A stretch of DNA of 64,000 nt from Nocardia sp. CDC159 (GCF_023740735.1 NZ_JAMRXH010000002.1:611042-675041); one strand, 5' to 3'; positions 8,716-17,946 are shown, counted from the first letter of the stretch. A program made the numbers and translations. The notes: generated by a model from the sequence alone, not told the origin.

Positions 8716-10028
8716 CCACGTTCAAGGATCGCTCCGACGTATTCGCGGAGCTGGGAACCAAACTCAGCATTGCCGAAATCTTCGAGACGCTCGTCGAAGG
8801 CCCGGTGCCCATCCGGTTCTCGGCCTACGACGGCTCTAGCACCGGCCCGGCCGACTCGAAGTTCAAACTCGACATCCGCAATCCCCGCGGTATCAACTAC
8901 ATCGCCACGGCCCCGGGCGATCTCGGCATGGCCCGCGCCTACATCTCCGGCGATATGACGGCCGAGGGGGTGCATCCGGGTGATCCCTACGACATTCTGA
9001 AGGCGATGAGCGACCTGAAGTTCCGGCGGCCGTCGGCGCTGGCGCTGGTCACCATCGCGCGCTCGCTCGGCTGGGAGGCGCTCAAGCCGATCGCGCCGCC
9101 GCCGCAGGAGACGCTGCCGCGCTGGCGGCGCATCGCCCTCGAGGGGCTGCGGCACTCCAAAGCCCGTGACGCCGAGGCGATTCACCACCACTACGACGTC
9201 TCCAACACCTTCTACGAGTACGTCCTCGGCCCCTCGATGACCTACACCTGCGCGTGTTACGAGGACGAGGACTGGACCCTCGAGCAGGCGCAGGAGAACA
9301 AGTACCGCCTGGTCTTCGACAAACTCAACCTGAAGCCCGGCGATCGGCTGCTCGACATCGGCTCGGGCTGGGGCGGCATGGTCCGCTACGCGGCCCGGCG
9401 CGGGGTCAAGGTGATCGGCGCGACCCTGTCGAAGGAGCAGGCCGAGTGGGGCCAGCGCAAGATCGAGGAGGAGGGCCTGGCCGACCTGGCCGAACTACGC
9501 CACTCCGACTACCGCGACGTGCCCGAAACCGGTTTCGACGCACTCTCCTCGATCGGCCTGACCGAACACATCGGCGTCCACAACTACCCGTTCTACTTCA
9601 ACTACATCAAGAGCAAGCTGCGCGACGGCGGCCTGTTCCTCAACCACACCATCACCCGCCCCGACAACACCCGCACCACCAAGGCGGGCGACTTCATCGA
9701 TCGCTACGTCTTCCCCGACGGCGAGCTGATCGGTTCGGGCCGCATCATCTCCGACATCCAGAACGTCGGCCTCGAGGTCCTGCACGAGGAGAACCTGCGC
9801 CCGCACTACGCCCTCACCCTGCACGAGTGGTGCAAGAACCTGGTCGCCAACTGGGACGCCTGCGTAGCGGAGGTCGGCGAGGGCACCGCCAAGGTCTGGG
9901 GCCTCTACATGGCCGGTTGCCGACTCGGCTTCCAGCGCAACGTGGTTCAGCTGCACCAGGTACTCGGCATGCGGCTGGGCCCGAACGAGGAGTGGACCGT
10001 CCCGCTGCGCCCCTGGTGGAAGGCCTGA
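8712..10028 (+). CDS. Cyclopropane-fatty-acyl-phospholipid synthase family methyltransferase (Rv3720/UfaA-like)
   Basis: Protein of 438 aa, close to usual CFA synthase length. It has an N-terminal domain (about 1-150), then EAIHHHYDVSNTFYEYVLG, the SAM-binding motif LLDIGSGWGGM and ITRPDNTRTTKAGDFIDRYV, all features of CFA/mycolate methyltransferases. It should methylate the double bond of membrane-lipid acyl chains using SAM. Its GTG start overlaps the stop of the oxidoreductase by four bases, so the two enzymes are made together. Whether it makes a methylene intermediate or a ring cannot be read from the sequence. Confidence 0.88.
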   Translation: MTTFKDRSDVFAELGTKLSIAEIFETLVEGPVPIRFSAYDGSSTGPADSKFKLDIRNPRGINYIATAPGDLGMARAYISGDMTAEGVHPGDPYDILKAMSDLKFRRPSALALVTIARSLGWEALKPIAPPPQETLPRWRRIALEGLRHSKARDAEAIHHHYDVSNTFYEYVLGPSMTYTCACYEDEDWTLEQAQENKYRLVFDKLNLKPGDRLLDIGSGWGGMVRYAARRGVKVIGATLSKEQAEWGQRKIEEEGLADLAELRHSDYRDVPETGFDALSSIGLTEHIGVHNYPFYFNYIKSKLRDGGLFLNHTITRPDNTRTTKAGDFIDRYVFPDGELIGSGRIISDIQNVGLEVLHEENLRPHYALTLHEWCKNLVANWDACVAEVGEGTAKVWGLYMAGCRLGFQRNVVQLHQVLGMRLGPNEEWTVPLRPWWKA

Positions 10029-10094
10029 TTCCCCAACCGAACACCCCGCGTCGAACCCCTCGACAACGATCACGTAGAGTGGTCCTACACCCGA

Positions 10095-10168
10095 CGCGGG
10101 GTGGAGCAGCTCGGTAGCTCGCTGGGCTCATAACCCAGAGGTCGCAGGTTCAAATCCTGTCCCCGCTA
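10095..10168 (+). tRNA. Initiator tRNA-fMet (CAT)
   Basis: A 74-nt cloverleaf: acceptor stem CGCGGGG pairs with CCCCGC, leaving the C1/T72 mismatch typical of initiator tRNAs. D arm AGCAGCTCGGTAGCTC, anticodon stem GCTGGGCTCATAACCCAGA carrying CAT at 10129-10131 and the three G-C pairs of an initiator, and T arm CAGGTTCAAATCCTG are all intact. The CCA end is not encoded (CTA follows). A strong terminator begins five bases downstream. Confidence 0.97.
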
Positions 10169-10172
10169 CTAC

Positions 10173-10206
10173 AAAGGTCCCGAAGCCACCGGCTTCGGGA
10201 CCTTTT
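10173..10206 (+). terminator. Intrinsic terminator after tRNA-fMet, bidirectional
   Basis: A perfect 15-bp stem (AAAGGTCCCGAAGCC, 10173-10187) with loop ACC and its complement at 10191-10205, ending in TTTT. The 5' AAA gives a U-tract on the other strand too, so it can also end the convergent MMPL transcript that stops at 10220. Confidence 0.93.
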
Positions 10207-10219
10207 CGCTGATTCGGCA

Positions 10220-12475
10220 TCATCGATGCGTCCACTGGACCGGAAGTTGCGTGGTCACCGGGTCGGTGATCGGGGTGGTCTCGACGAGGTCGACGATGTT
10301 GCCGTCGCCGGGGCGTTCATTGTCGAGGATGGGTTCACCGAAGCCGATCTTCTGCTGGATCTTCTTCATCCATGCGGGGGCCCACCAGCAGTCGACCCCG
10401 AGCAGTTTCATCGTCGCGGGCACCAGCAGCATGCGTAGCACGGTGGCGTCGATGAGCAGTGCGGCGATCATGCCGTACGCGATGTACTGCATCAGCACCA
10501 GATCCGAGAACGCGAATGCGCCCGTGACGACGAGCAGGATCAGCGCGGCCGCGGTGATGATGCGACCGGTATGCGCGGTCCCGATGCGGACCGCCTCCGT
10601 GGTGGAGGCCCCCAGCGCGCGTGCTTCGACCATCCGCGACAGCAGGAAGACCTCGTAGTCGGTGGACAGGCCGTAGATGAGGGCCATGATCAACACCAGC
10701 ACATTCGCCTGGATCGGCTGTGGCGTGAAGTTCATCAGCCCGGCGCCGTGACCGTCGATGAAGATCCAGGTCAGGATGCCCAGGGTCGAGCCGAGCCCGA
10801 GTGCGCTCATGATCGCCGCCTTGATCGGCAGAATCACCGAGCCGAAGGTCAGGAACATCAACAGCGTCGTCACGAGCAGGACCAGCCCGATCATCAGCGG
10901 CATCCGATCCAACAGCGCGTCTATGCTGTCCTTCTGGATAGCGGGCACGCCGCCGACGAACATGCTCACCCCGTCGGGTGGTTCGAGCGACCGCAGGTAG
11001 TCGATGGTGGTATCGGCGCGGCGGGAGTCGGCCAGTAGCGCCTTGGTCCGATGGATGTGCGGGTGGGTCGTGGACCGCTGCGGCATATCGAACTTGCCGG
11101 ATAGGCCCGGCGCCTCGTTCGCCTGTTTCCAGGCGATGCCGACAGCGGTGCTGTCGGTCGAGACGATGACCAGTTCGATCGGGTCGGACCTGCGCCCCGG
11201 AAACGCCGCGTCGATCTGCTGCTGCGCGAGGCGAGTTTCGTTGTCCGGTGGCAGATATCGCTCGCTGAAACCGCCGAAGGCCAGATTGCGCACGGGCAGG
11301 ATCAGCAGCAGCAGGACGATGCACAGGCTGCCACCGATGGTCAGCGGGTGCCGCATCACCCAGCGCGTGCTCCTGCCCCAGAAGCCGTTCTCGATCTCCT
11401 CCGCGGTTTTGGTCTTGCGCAACCGCCTGATACCCAACATGTCCACCCGCGGCCCGAGGACGGCCAGCATCGCGGGCAGGATCGTGATCGCGGTCAGCGC
11501 CGCCAGCGATACCGCCGAAATGGCCCCGTAGGCAATCGATTTGAGGAAGCCCTGCGGAAACAGCAGCATACCCCCGGCACTGGCCACGATCATCGTCGCG
11601 GAGAACACCACCGTGCGCCCGGCGGTCGTCACCGCCCGCCGAACCGCCGCCGGGGTGTCGTATCCCTCGGCGAGCTCCTCGCGGAAACGACTGACGATGA
11701 ACAGGCCGTAGTCGATGGCCAAACCCAGGCCGATCATCGAAACGACCGGCTCGACAAACGAATTGACCTCGGTGTAGTTGGTCAGCAGACGGATGATCCC
11801 GTTCGCCCCGACCATCGTCAGCCCGCCCACGATCAGAGGCAGCGCGGCGGCGACCACGCCGCCGAAGATGAGGAACAGCAGCACCGCCACCACCGGGAAG
11901 GCAAGGACTTCCATGCGCTGGATGTCCTCGGCCATGGTGTCCGCGAGCGCATTCGCCACCGGTTTGAAACCACCGACCTGCACCGTCACACCGGGGATGG
12001 CGAAGGCGTCCTTGACCTGGCGGTAGTTGTGGAGCATCTGATTGTCGTCGGTACCGCGGATCCCGATCGATGCCACGGCGTACTTCTTGTCGGGTGTGGC
12101 GAACATCGGTCCGCTGGCTCGACCGGTTTCGGTGTGCCAGTAGGCACCGTTGATTCCGATGATCTGTCCGGGGTATCGGCGCGGCAGGTTGTCGAGGCTG
12201 CCGACGATCGCGCGGCTGAACTCGGGATCGTCGACGGCCTTTCCGGGCGGCGCGGTATAGATCACGATGACGTCGGCGTCATGGCTCTGTGGCCACGCCG
12301 AACCGATGAGCTGCGCGGCGTGGAAGGATTCCGATCCGGTGTCGTCGAGCCCCCCGGAACTAAGATGGTCCCCCAGACCGAAGCCGTACCCACCCAACGC
12401 GACCAATCCGGCGATGACGGTACCCAGCACAGCGAACCGCAGTCGGTACACGAGGGTGCCCCAGCGCGTGAACAC
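10220..12475 (-). CDS. MMPL/RND family transporter
   Basis: Protein of 751 aa with about twelve transmembrane segments in two halves, each after an extracellular domain. Family signatures include MIGLGLAIDYGLFIVSRFREEL in the first half (quoted segment AIDYGLFIVSRFREEL) and MALIYGLSTDYEVFLLSRM in the second. The paired Asp-Tyr motifs are the proton-relay residues of MmpL3-like exporters of lipids or drugs. The start is GTG at 12475. The 3' end faces the tRNA terminator. No regulator is adjacent on this side; the cargo is unknown. Confidence 0.93.
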   Translation of the reverse strand: MFTRWGTLVYRLRFAVLGTVIAGLVALGGYGFGLGDHLSSGGLDDTGSESFHAAQLIGSAWPQSHDADVIVIYTAPPGKAVDDPEFSRAIVGSLDNLPRRYPGQIIGINGAYWHTETGRASGPMFATPDKKYAVASIGIRGTDDNQMLHNYRQVKDAFAIPGVTVQVGGFKPVANALADTMAEDIQRMEVLAFPVVAVLLFLIFGGVVAAALPLIVGGLTMVGANGIIRLLTNYTEVNSFVEPVVSMIGLGLAIDYGLFIVSRFREELAEGYDTPAAVRRAVTTAGRTVVFSATMIVASAGGMLLFPQGFLKSIAYGAISAVSLAALTAITILPAMLAVLGPRVDMLGIRRLRKTKTAEEIENGFWGRSTRWVMRHPLTIGGSLCIVLLLLILPVRNLAFGGFSERYLPPDNETRLAQQQIDAAFPGRRSDPIELVIVSTDSTAVGIAWKQANEAPGLSGKFDMPQRSTTHPHIHRTKALLADSRRADTTIDYLRSLEPPDGVSMFVGGVPAIQKDSIDALLDRMPLMIGLVLLVTTLLMFLTFGSVILPIKAAIMSALGLGSTLGILTWIFIDGHGAGLMNFTPQPIQANVLVLIMALIYGLSTDYEVFLLSRMVEARALGASTTEAVRIGTAHTGRIITAAALILLVVTGAFAFSDLVLMQYIAYGMIAALLIDATVLRMLLVPATMKLLGVDCWWAPAWMKKIQQKIGFGEPILDNERPGDGNIVDLVETTPITDPVTTQLPVQWTHR

Positions 12476-12728
12476 TATGTCCCGCCGATCAATACGGGAC
12501 GAGGCGGCCGGTCGCTACCCACGGCGCGGACGACACAGGACCGCTGACATGAACTCCCCCCAAAGGCATTGCGCAACTTCGTGAAAGGCTAGTGCGCATC
12601 ATTCGCGCCCGCAAACGCACTGTGGCACATAGTGATAGCGAATCGGTTCCCTCCACACCGGTGCCGCCGCAGCGGGTAGCTGTGCGGCTGCCGTCGGCCC
12701 CCGCGACGGGGCCGACGCATACCCCCTG
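12476..12728. other. Gap between MMPL start and the small peptide gene
   Basis: About 250 bp upstream of the MMPL gene. It should carry the MMPL promoter. It also contains the hairpin at 12692-12717 (listed separately) and AGTGCG/CGCACT arms at 12591-12596 and 12616-12621. No further reading frame is supported. Confidence 0.4.
12692..12717 (-). terminator. GC-rich hairpin directly after the 29-codon ORF
   Basis: A perfect 10-bp stem (CGTCGGCCCC, 12692-12701, with its complement at 12708-12717) around a six-base loop. On the minus strand it starts 12 bases after the stop at 12729. It lacks a U-tract, as many actinobacterial terminators do. Its placement supports the small ORF being a discrete transcript. 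Confidence 0.6.
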
Positions 12729-12818
12729 TCAGTGTGGAGTGTTCAGGAAGGCGGATCCTGCGCTCAACAGTCCGGCGGCGCGTCCGAACAGGTTGAAGAG
12801 CACTCCGATGATTTCCAT
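12729..12818 (-). CDS. 29-aa hydrophobic/amphipathic peptide (putative)
   Basis: An ATG-TGA frame of 30 codons. The peptide begins MEIIGVLFNLFGRAAGLLS and ends FLNTPH. It has one Glu, one Arg and one His, and about half its residues are hydrophobic and spaced as in an amphipathic helix. Upstream are AGG seven bases from the ATG and a 14-nt palindrome (12839-12852); downstream is a terminator-like hairpin. Possible roles are a membrane-active or signalling peptide, a small porin-like peptide, or a type I toxin. No homolog can be named from sequence alone, so the call rests on architecture. Confidence 0.5.
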   Translation of the reverse strand: MEIIGVLFNLFGRAAGLLSAGSAFLNTPH

Positions 12819-12838
12819 GTCGACCTGCGTTCCTTACT

Positions 12839-12852
12839 GCCGATACATCGGC
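12839..12852. promoter_or_regulatory. Palindrome GCCGAT-AC-ATCGGC upstream of the small peptide
   Basis: Six-base arms with a two-base spacer, 21 bases before the peptide ATG. It may be an operator or a short RNA stem in the leader. Confidence 0.35.
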
Positions 12853-13240
12853 GGATCTTTTGTTTCGATGACAACTGATATCACACGCTCGCCGAATAGC
12901 GAATGAACGGTCGTCGAATTCGAATGTGGCGCAATCGTGCACAGCGAAGACAGCATTCAGCAGTAGTACTCGTTGCGACGTTCGGTGCATTTCGAATCCT
13001 CGAAACGCAAGCCTCACCTCGCCGACTCAACGCTGGAAGCCATTGCTGTGCAGCACATTTGCGAACCACACCGGCAGGCGTTAATGTCTTGCAAAACTGA
13101 ATATTCCGAGCAGGATCGCGAGCTCTCGCGCTCATCAGGTTCGCTGCCGGGGAGGAATCAGTTCGTCAGCGAACAGATGCGACGCCATCAACGGGAGAGG
13201 GGCGTCGGACGCGTCTGTCGGAATTTATCAGGGGCAGTTC
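12853..13240. other. AT-richer intergenic stretch upstream of the GT39 gene
   Basis: About 390 bp without a frame I trust. It is visibly richer in A/T than its surroundings (for example GATCTTTTGTTTCGATGACA near 12854-12873). It should contain the promoters of the minus-strand small peptide and of the plus-strand glycosyltransferase. Short frames here on both strands lack ribosome sites and are not called. Confidence 0.4.
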
Positions 13241-14830
13241 ATGACAGCGGTCGTTGCGGTTCGTACCGAGTCGCAAGGCATTCCGAATACCCATCCACAG
13301 TTCGCTTTCCGCGGCGTAGCGCTGATGGCTGCGATCTCCATGATCGTGCTGACGGCGACGGCGGGACGCTATGAGTTCTTCGGCGACGAGCTCTATTTCC
13401 TTTCCGCCGGCCGACGACTCGATTACACCTACGCGGATCAGGGCGTCGTGGTGGCATTGTTCGCCCACATCGCGGACGTGCTCGCACCGGGATCGGTGAC
13501 GGCCGTGCGGATCCCGGCCGTGATGATGGCCGTGGGCGCGATCGTGGTCTCGGCGCTGATCGCCTACGAACTCCGGGGCAGCCGCCGCGTCCAGTTGCTC
13601 GCCGCGTTCACCTACGGGACGTCCTATCTGCTGGTGACCCAGTGCGCGTTGAGCACTTTCTCCTTCGACGCAACGCTCACGGCCGTGATCACGTGGCTAC
13701 TCATCCGCTGGGTTCGCACGCGCCAGGACTCGCTGATCGTCGTGGCCGGCGTGGTCGCGGCACTGGATATGCAGGTGAAGTGGATGATCCCGCTGGTCTG
13801 GGCGTGTCTCGGCGTGGCCGTCATCCTGTGCGGTCCCCGGGAGATGCTGCGCCGCCCCGCGCTCTGGCTGGCCACCGGCATCCTCGCCCTGTCCGTGCTC
13901 CCGATTCTGTATTGGCAGTCACAACACAACTGGCCGCAGCTGGCGATGGGCCCGATCATCGGCGCGGAGCAGGACGCCACCGGCTACGGTCCGCCCGGAT
14001 TCTTCCCGCAGTGGCTCGGCTTCGCGGGCTTCACGGGCTGTCTGCTGATCGCGGTCGGCTGCTACGCGGTCGTCAGGCAGGAGTCGCTGCGCCCGTATCG
14101 CTTCATCGCGGTCGCACTGCTGCTCATGACCACGTTCGTCGTCATCACCCACGGTCGGCCCTACTATCCGACGGGCTTCTTCCCCGCCATGTTCGCCATC
14201 GGGGCCGTCGGCCTGTGGCGGTACCCCCGGAAACGATGGATGAACCGGGCGATGAGGGCGATCGTCGCGCTCACGGTGGTGACCTACCTCGGCACGCTCA
14301 CCCTGCTGCCGCTGCCGCCCAGCTGGCGCAGCCAGACCGAGACGCCCATCGATCTCGGCATCCGGTCGGCGTTCTGGGGAACCACCAATTGGGACCGCAT
14401 GGTCGCGGCCGTCGACACCGGCTACCAGACCCTGACGCCCGAGGAGAAGGCGCACTCCGCGATCATGGCCCAGGGCTACTGGCAGGGAGGAGCGGTCGAG
14501 CAGTTCGGCGGGAAGTACCACCTTCCGGCCACCTACAGTCCGAGCCGAGGCTTCGGATTCTTCGGCCCGCCACCGGATTCGGTGACCACGGTCGTCTACG
14601 TCGGCCTCGACACCGCCGAACCCGACCTACGAGCCCGTTTCGCCGAGGTGGAGCGGGTGGCGCAACTCGACGATCCCATGGGCATCCCCGGCATCGACCG
14701 CATGGTCGCGGTCTGGAAATGCAAAGGCCCGAAGCAGCCGTGGCCCATCCTGTGGGACACCATGACCACGCTGTACTTCGATCTCGGCCACTGGCGCGAC
14801 TCCCGGTTCAGTATCCGACCCACGCACTGA
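13241..14830 (+). CDS. Membrane glycosyltransferase, GT39/ArnT-like family
   Basis: Protein of 529 aa with an N-terminal hydrophobic helix, then EFFGDELYFLSAGRRLDY: Asp49-Glu50 sit in the first extracytoplasmic loop, as in GT39 and ArnT enzymes that use polyprenyl-phosphate sugars. Eight or more further hydrophobic segments follow, and a soluble C-terminal part of about 170 aa after YLGTLTLLPLPPSW. It probably moves a lipid-linked sugar onto a cell-wall polymer, lipid or protein. It stands alone, with the convergent MFS gene ending 20 bp beyond its stop. Confidence 0.85.
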   Translation: MTAVVAVRTESQGIPNTHPQFAFRGVALMAAISMIVLTATAGRYEFFGDELYFLSAGRRLDYTYADQGVVVALFAHIADVLAPGSVTAVRIPAVMMAVGAIVVSALIAYELRGSRRVQLLAAFTYGTSYLLVTQCALSTFSFDATLTAVITWLLIRWVRTRQDSLIVVAGVVAALDMQVKWMIPLVWACLGVAVILCGPREMLRRPALWLATGILALSVLPILYWQSQHNWPQLAMGPIIGAEQDATGYGPPGFFPQWLGFAGFTGCLLIAVGCYAVVRQESLRPYRFIAVALLLMTTFVVITHGRPYYPTGFFPAMFAIGAVGLWRYPRKRWMNRAMRAIVALTVVTYLGTLTLLPLPPSWRSQTETPIDLGIRSAFWGTTNWDRMVAAVDTGYQTLTPEEKAHSAIMAQGYWQGGAVEQFGGKYHLPATYSPSRGFGFFGPPPDSVTTVVYVGLDTAEPDLRARFAEVERVAQLDDPMGIPGIDRMVAVWKCKGPKQPWPILWDTMTTLYFDLGHWRDSRFSIRPTH

Positions 14831-14849
14831 CCGGGAGGCCGACGCCGGA

Positions 14850-16250
14850 TCAGTCGCCGACGAGAGTTTCACGGCGGGCCGATCGAGTGGCCGAGACCAG
14901 CGCGATGACGACCACCACGACGAACTGCACCGCGAGAACCACGGAAAAGGCCGTCGCACTGCCGGATTCGGGCGCGGAGCGGGTGTAGTAGGCGCCCAGC
15001 GTCGCCGCGCCCAGCGCCATCGAGCCCTGCTGCGCCGTGACCAGGACACCGCCGCCGCGCCCGGCTAGGTTCGCCGGGATATCGGCCAGCACCGAGATTG
15101 TCGTGGCGCCGATGACGAATGCCTGACCCAATCCGATCAGCGCGAGTCCGGGTATCGGCAGCCAGGGGTACTCGTCCACGCGCTGGGAGAGCACCGCGCC
15201 CGCCAGCGCGGCGATGCCGAGCGCCTGTACGACGCCGCCGACCGCGGGCACCCTGTCGCCGAAGATATCGCGCAGGCGCGGCACCGCGAACGAGCCCGCC
15301 AGGAAGGCCGCCGACATGGGCGCGACCACGAGTCCGGCGGTCAGCGGCCCGAGCGCGAATCCGGCCTGCAGCGTCAGCGGCAGCGCGACCAGGAACCCGG
15401 CCCACACCGCCAGGAACGGCACGAGCACGGCCAGGCCGTGGCGGACCGGCCGCAGGGTCAGCAGCTGGGGCGGCAGGATGGCCACGGTTGCCTGCGGCAG
15501 ACGGCTTTCCACCGACCACAGCGCCGCGAATACCGCGATGGACACCGCGATCGAGGCGAAGGCCCACCAGGGCATCCCCGCCGATTGCGCCTGGCTCAGC
15601 GGAATCAACAGGGTGACCGCACCCAGCACCAGCAGCACCGCGCCGAGTCCGTCGATGGCCGACGAATCGCCGGACGCACTGGGCGGCACCGTGATCCAGG
15701 CGCCGACCAGGGCGATGACGCCGAGCGGAATATTGACCAGGAACACCAGTCGCCAGGAGCTGCCCCACAGGTCGGCCGCCACGAGCGCGCCGCCGATGAT
15801 CAGGCCGAGGATCGCCGCGACGCCGCTGGTCGCCGAGTAGAGGGTGAGCACGCGCTGTTTGCGATCGGCGGGCACCAGGGCGCCGATGGTGCCGAGCGCC
15901 TGCGGCGGAATCATCGCACCCGACGCGCCCTGCAGCACCCGCGCGGCGATGAGCCAGCCGATGCCGGGCGCCAGCGCGCAGAGCATCGAGGCGATCACGA
16001 ACATCGTCAGCCCGATGAGCAGTAATCGCCTGCGGCCGAAGCGATCTCCGAGCTGACCGCCGAGAATCAGGGTGGCGGCGAAGCCGATGCCATAGCCCGC
16101 GACGACCAGCTCCAGATGACTCTCGGCGCGCAGATCGGCCCCGATGGTGGGCAGCGCGACATTGACGATGAACGAGTCCATCATCGGCAGCAGCACCGAC
16201 AGCAGCAGGGTGGCCAATGACGCTGGGCTCCAGCGTATTCCGCTCGTCAT
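14850..16250 (-). CDS. MFS transporter, EmrB/QacA (DHA2) type
   Basis: Protein of 466 aa with about fourteen hydrophobic segments. MDSFIVNVALPTIGADL is the DHA2 motif D1 region, GGQLGDRFGRRRLLLIGL is motif A, and ARVLQGASGAMIPPQAL is motif B with its conserved Arg. It should export drugs or small molecules by proton antiport. The start ATG at 16250 overlaps the stop of the monooxygenase (ATGA), so both are on one transcript. It may export a product or substrate of that enzyme; this link is inference. Confidence 0.9.
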   Translation of the reverse strand: MTSGIRWSPASLATLLLSVLLPMMDSFIVNVALPTIGADLRAESHLELVVAGYGIGFAATLILGGQLGDRFGRRRLLLIGLTMFVIASMLCALAPGIGWLIAARVLQGASGAMIPPQALGTIGALVPADRKQRVLTLYSATSGVAAILGLIIGGALVAADLWGSSWRLVFLVNIPLGVIALVGAWITVPPSASGDSSAIDGLGAVLLVLGAVTLLIPLSQAQSAGMPWWAFASIAVSIAVFAALWSVESRLPQATVAILPPQLLTLRPVRHGLAVLVPFLAVWAGFLVALPLTLQAGFALGPLTAGLVVAPMSAAFLAGSFAVPRLRDIFGDRVPAVGGVVQALGIAALAGAVLSQRVDEYPWLPIPGLALIGLGQAFVIGATTISVLADIPANLAGRGGGVLVTAQQGSMALGAATLGAYYTRSAPESGSATAFSVVLAVQFVVVVVIALVSATRSARRETLVGD

Positions 16251-17838
16251 CGGACTCGGGCCAGATCGAAGCCGCGATACTTGTCGCTCGCGATGTCGGC
16301 GCAGATGGCGCGATAGCGATCGAGTCCACCCGAATACGGGATCAGACCGCGTGCCTTGCCGGGAATGTTCGCGCCGACGTAGTACGAATCGGCGAACCGG
16401 TACAGCGTGCGAGCGGCGGCCGCGCGCACCTGCTCGGTCCAATCCTGCTGGGCCGCGGCCGTGGCCTCGATCGTGACAAGATCCCGGGCGCGGGCGTGGT
16501 CGAGCAGATCGACCAGCCATTCGGCGTGATGTTCGATGGCGCGCAGCACATTCGACAGTACCGTGGTGCTGCCGGGACCGGTCATGGTGAAGAAGTTGGG
16601 GAAGCCGTGGACGGCGAGACCGAGCAGGGTGCGGGGACCGTGGGTCCACTCGTCGGCGAGCAGACGCCCGTCCCGGCCCCGGATGGCCATCCTGGTCAGC
16701 GCGCCGGTGAAGGCATCGAATCCGGTGGCGAATACCAGGGTTCGAGCCGGAATTCACGTGCGGTCGTGCGGATTCCGGTGCGGGTGCAGGACCGGATCGG
16801 CTCGTCCCGCAGGTCCACGAGGGTGACGTTGGCCCTGTTGTAGGTCTCGAAATAGCCAGAGTCGACGCACAGCCGCTTGGTCCCGATCGGATAGGTGCGG
16901 GGCTGGAGGCCACGGGCGGTATCCGGGTCGTGCACCGCGGCGGCGATCTTGCGCCGGAAGAACTCCGCGACAATCGAATTCGCGGCCAGGTTCATGCCGG
17001 AGTCGGTGAAGGTGGCCAGGATGCCGGTGCCGCCGCGCTGCCAGCGGATCTCCAGTTCGTGATCACGTTCGGCGGCGGTGAAATCCGTGGTCGGCCGTCC
17101 GGTGCCCACGATGTGGTGGCCGAATCGGGTCGTTCCGGCGTAGCGCACCCGGTCCTCGTACTCCGCCGCCGCGGCCTGCTGTTCGGCGGGGGTGAGCGGG
17201 CGATTGCGGGCCGGGGCGCTGAAGTTCGGGGTGCGCTGGAAGACGGTGAGTTCGGCGGCCGCCTCGGCGATCCGGGGAATCAGCTGTATTCCCGACGATC
17301 CGGTGCCCACGATGCCGACGCGCCTACCGCGGAAGTCGACGCCCGCGCGCGGCCACCGACCGGTATGCACTCGAACGCCCTCGTACTGGGCGAGTCCAGG
17401 CAGCTCCGGCGTGTACGGCGCCGACATGCAGCCGACCGCGGCGATCAGATAGCGGCACCGGTGGGTGTCGCCGGCGTCGGTGACGACGGTCCAGGTCGCA
17501 CTGGCCTCGTCGAATTCGGCGGCGCGGATCGCGGTGTCGAAGGTGATGTGCGGCAACAGGTTCGCGTAGTCGGCGACGTAGCGGGCGTAGCGCAGGATCT
17601 CGGGCTGTCCGGCGAATCGCTCGGTCCAGGTCCAGCCGTCGTGTAGGCGGCGGTCGAAGATGAAGCAGTAGTCCTTGCTTTCGATATCGCACCGGGCGCC
17701 GGGATAGCTGTTCCAGTACCAGGTGCCGCCGACGTCGCCGCCCGCCTCGAAGGCATGCACAGCGAATCCGCGGTCGCGACGCTGGTGGAGTACGCGTAGT
17801 CCGGCGAAACCGGCTCCGATGACGATGGCGTCGAGCAC
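16247..17838 (-). pseudogene. Baeyer-Villiger-type flavin monooxygenase, disrupted by a frameshift
   Basis: The N-terminal part (17838 to about 16740) has the FAD Rossmann motif GAGFAGL, GTWYWNSYPGARCD, a BVMO-like YEGVRVHTGRWP and the NADPH motif VGTGSSGIQLI. The C-terminal part (about 16740 to 16247) continues the same enzyme in another frame: LVFATGFDAFTGALTRMAI, then FFTMTGPGSTTVLSN. The break is at GAACCCTGG (minus strand, near 16735-16745), where one missing base explains the shift. Restored length is about 530 aa, normal for the family. It is either a recent pseudogene or a sequencing error. The start is GTG 17838. Confidence 0.88.
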
Positions 17839-17896
17839 AGCAAAACTCTCTCACGCCTGGAGGTAAAGCGAAGGTCAAGTTTTCCGAAGTACTTGG

Positions 17897-17946
17897 AACG
17901 GAATGATCTGTTCTGTTACAGTGAGAGCAGAACGAAACATTCCGTT
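17897..17946. promoter_or_regulatory. Nested 50-bp dyad between monooxygenase and epoxide hydrolase
   Basis: Outer arms AACGGAATG (17897-17905) and CATTCCGTT (17938-17946) are exact complements. Inside them lie GTTCTG (17910-17915) and CAGAAC (17928-17933), also complementary. The layout fits one or two regulator sites covering divergent promoters. No regulator gene is adjacent. Confidence 0.6.

Noticed and set aside
9254..10117. Long Arg-rich frame inside the lipid methyltransferase.
   Set aside because: It is a shadow frame of the high-GC gene at 8712-10028, with no family features.
12589..13135. Several 65-140 codon frames on both strands around 12.6-13.4 kb.
   Set aside because: They lack ribosome sites, have Arg/His-rich shadow composition and overlap one another.
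16251..16973. Extension of the MFS frame into the monooxygenase.
   Set aside because: It reads through the monooxygenase in a wrong frame; the MFS N-terminus and an ATGA overlap fix the start at 16250.
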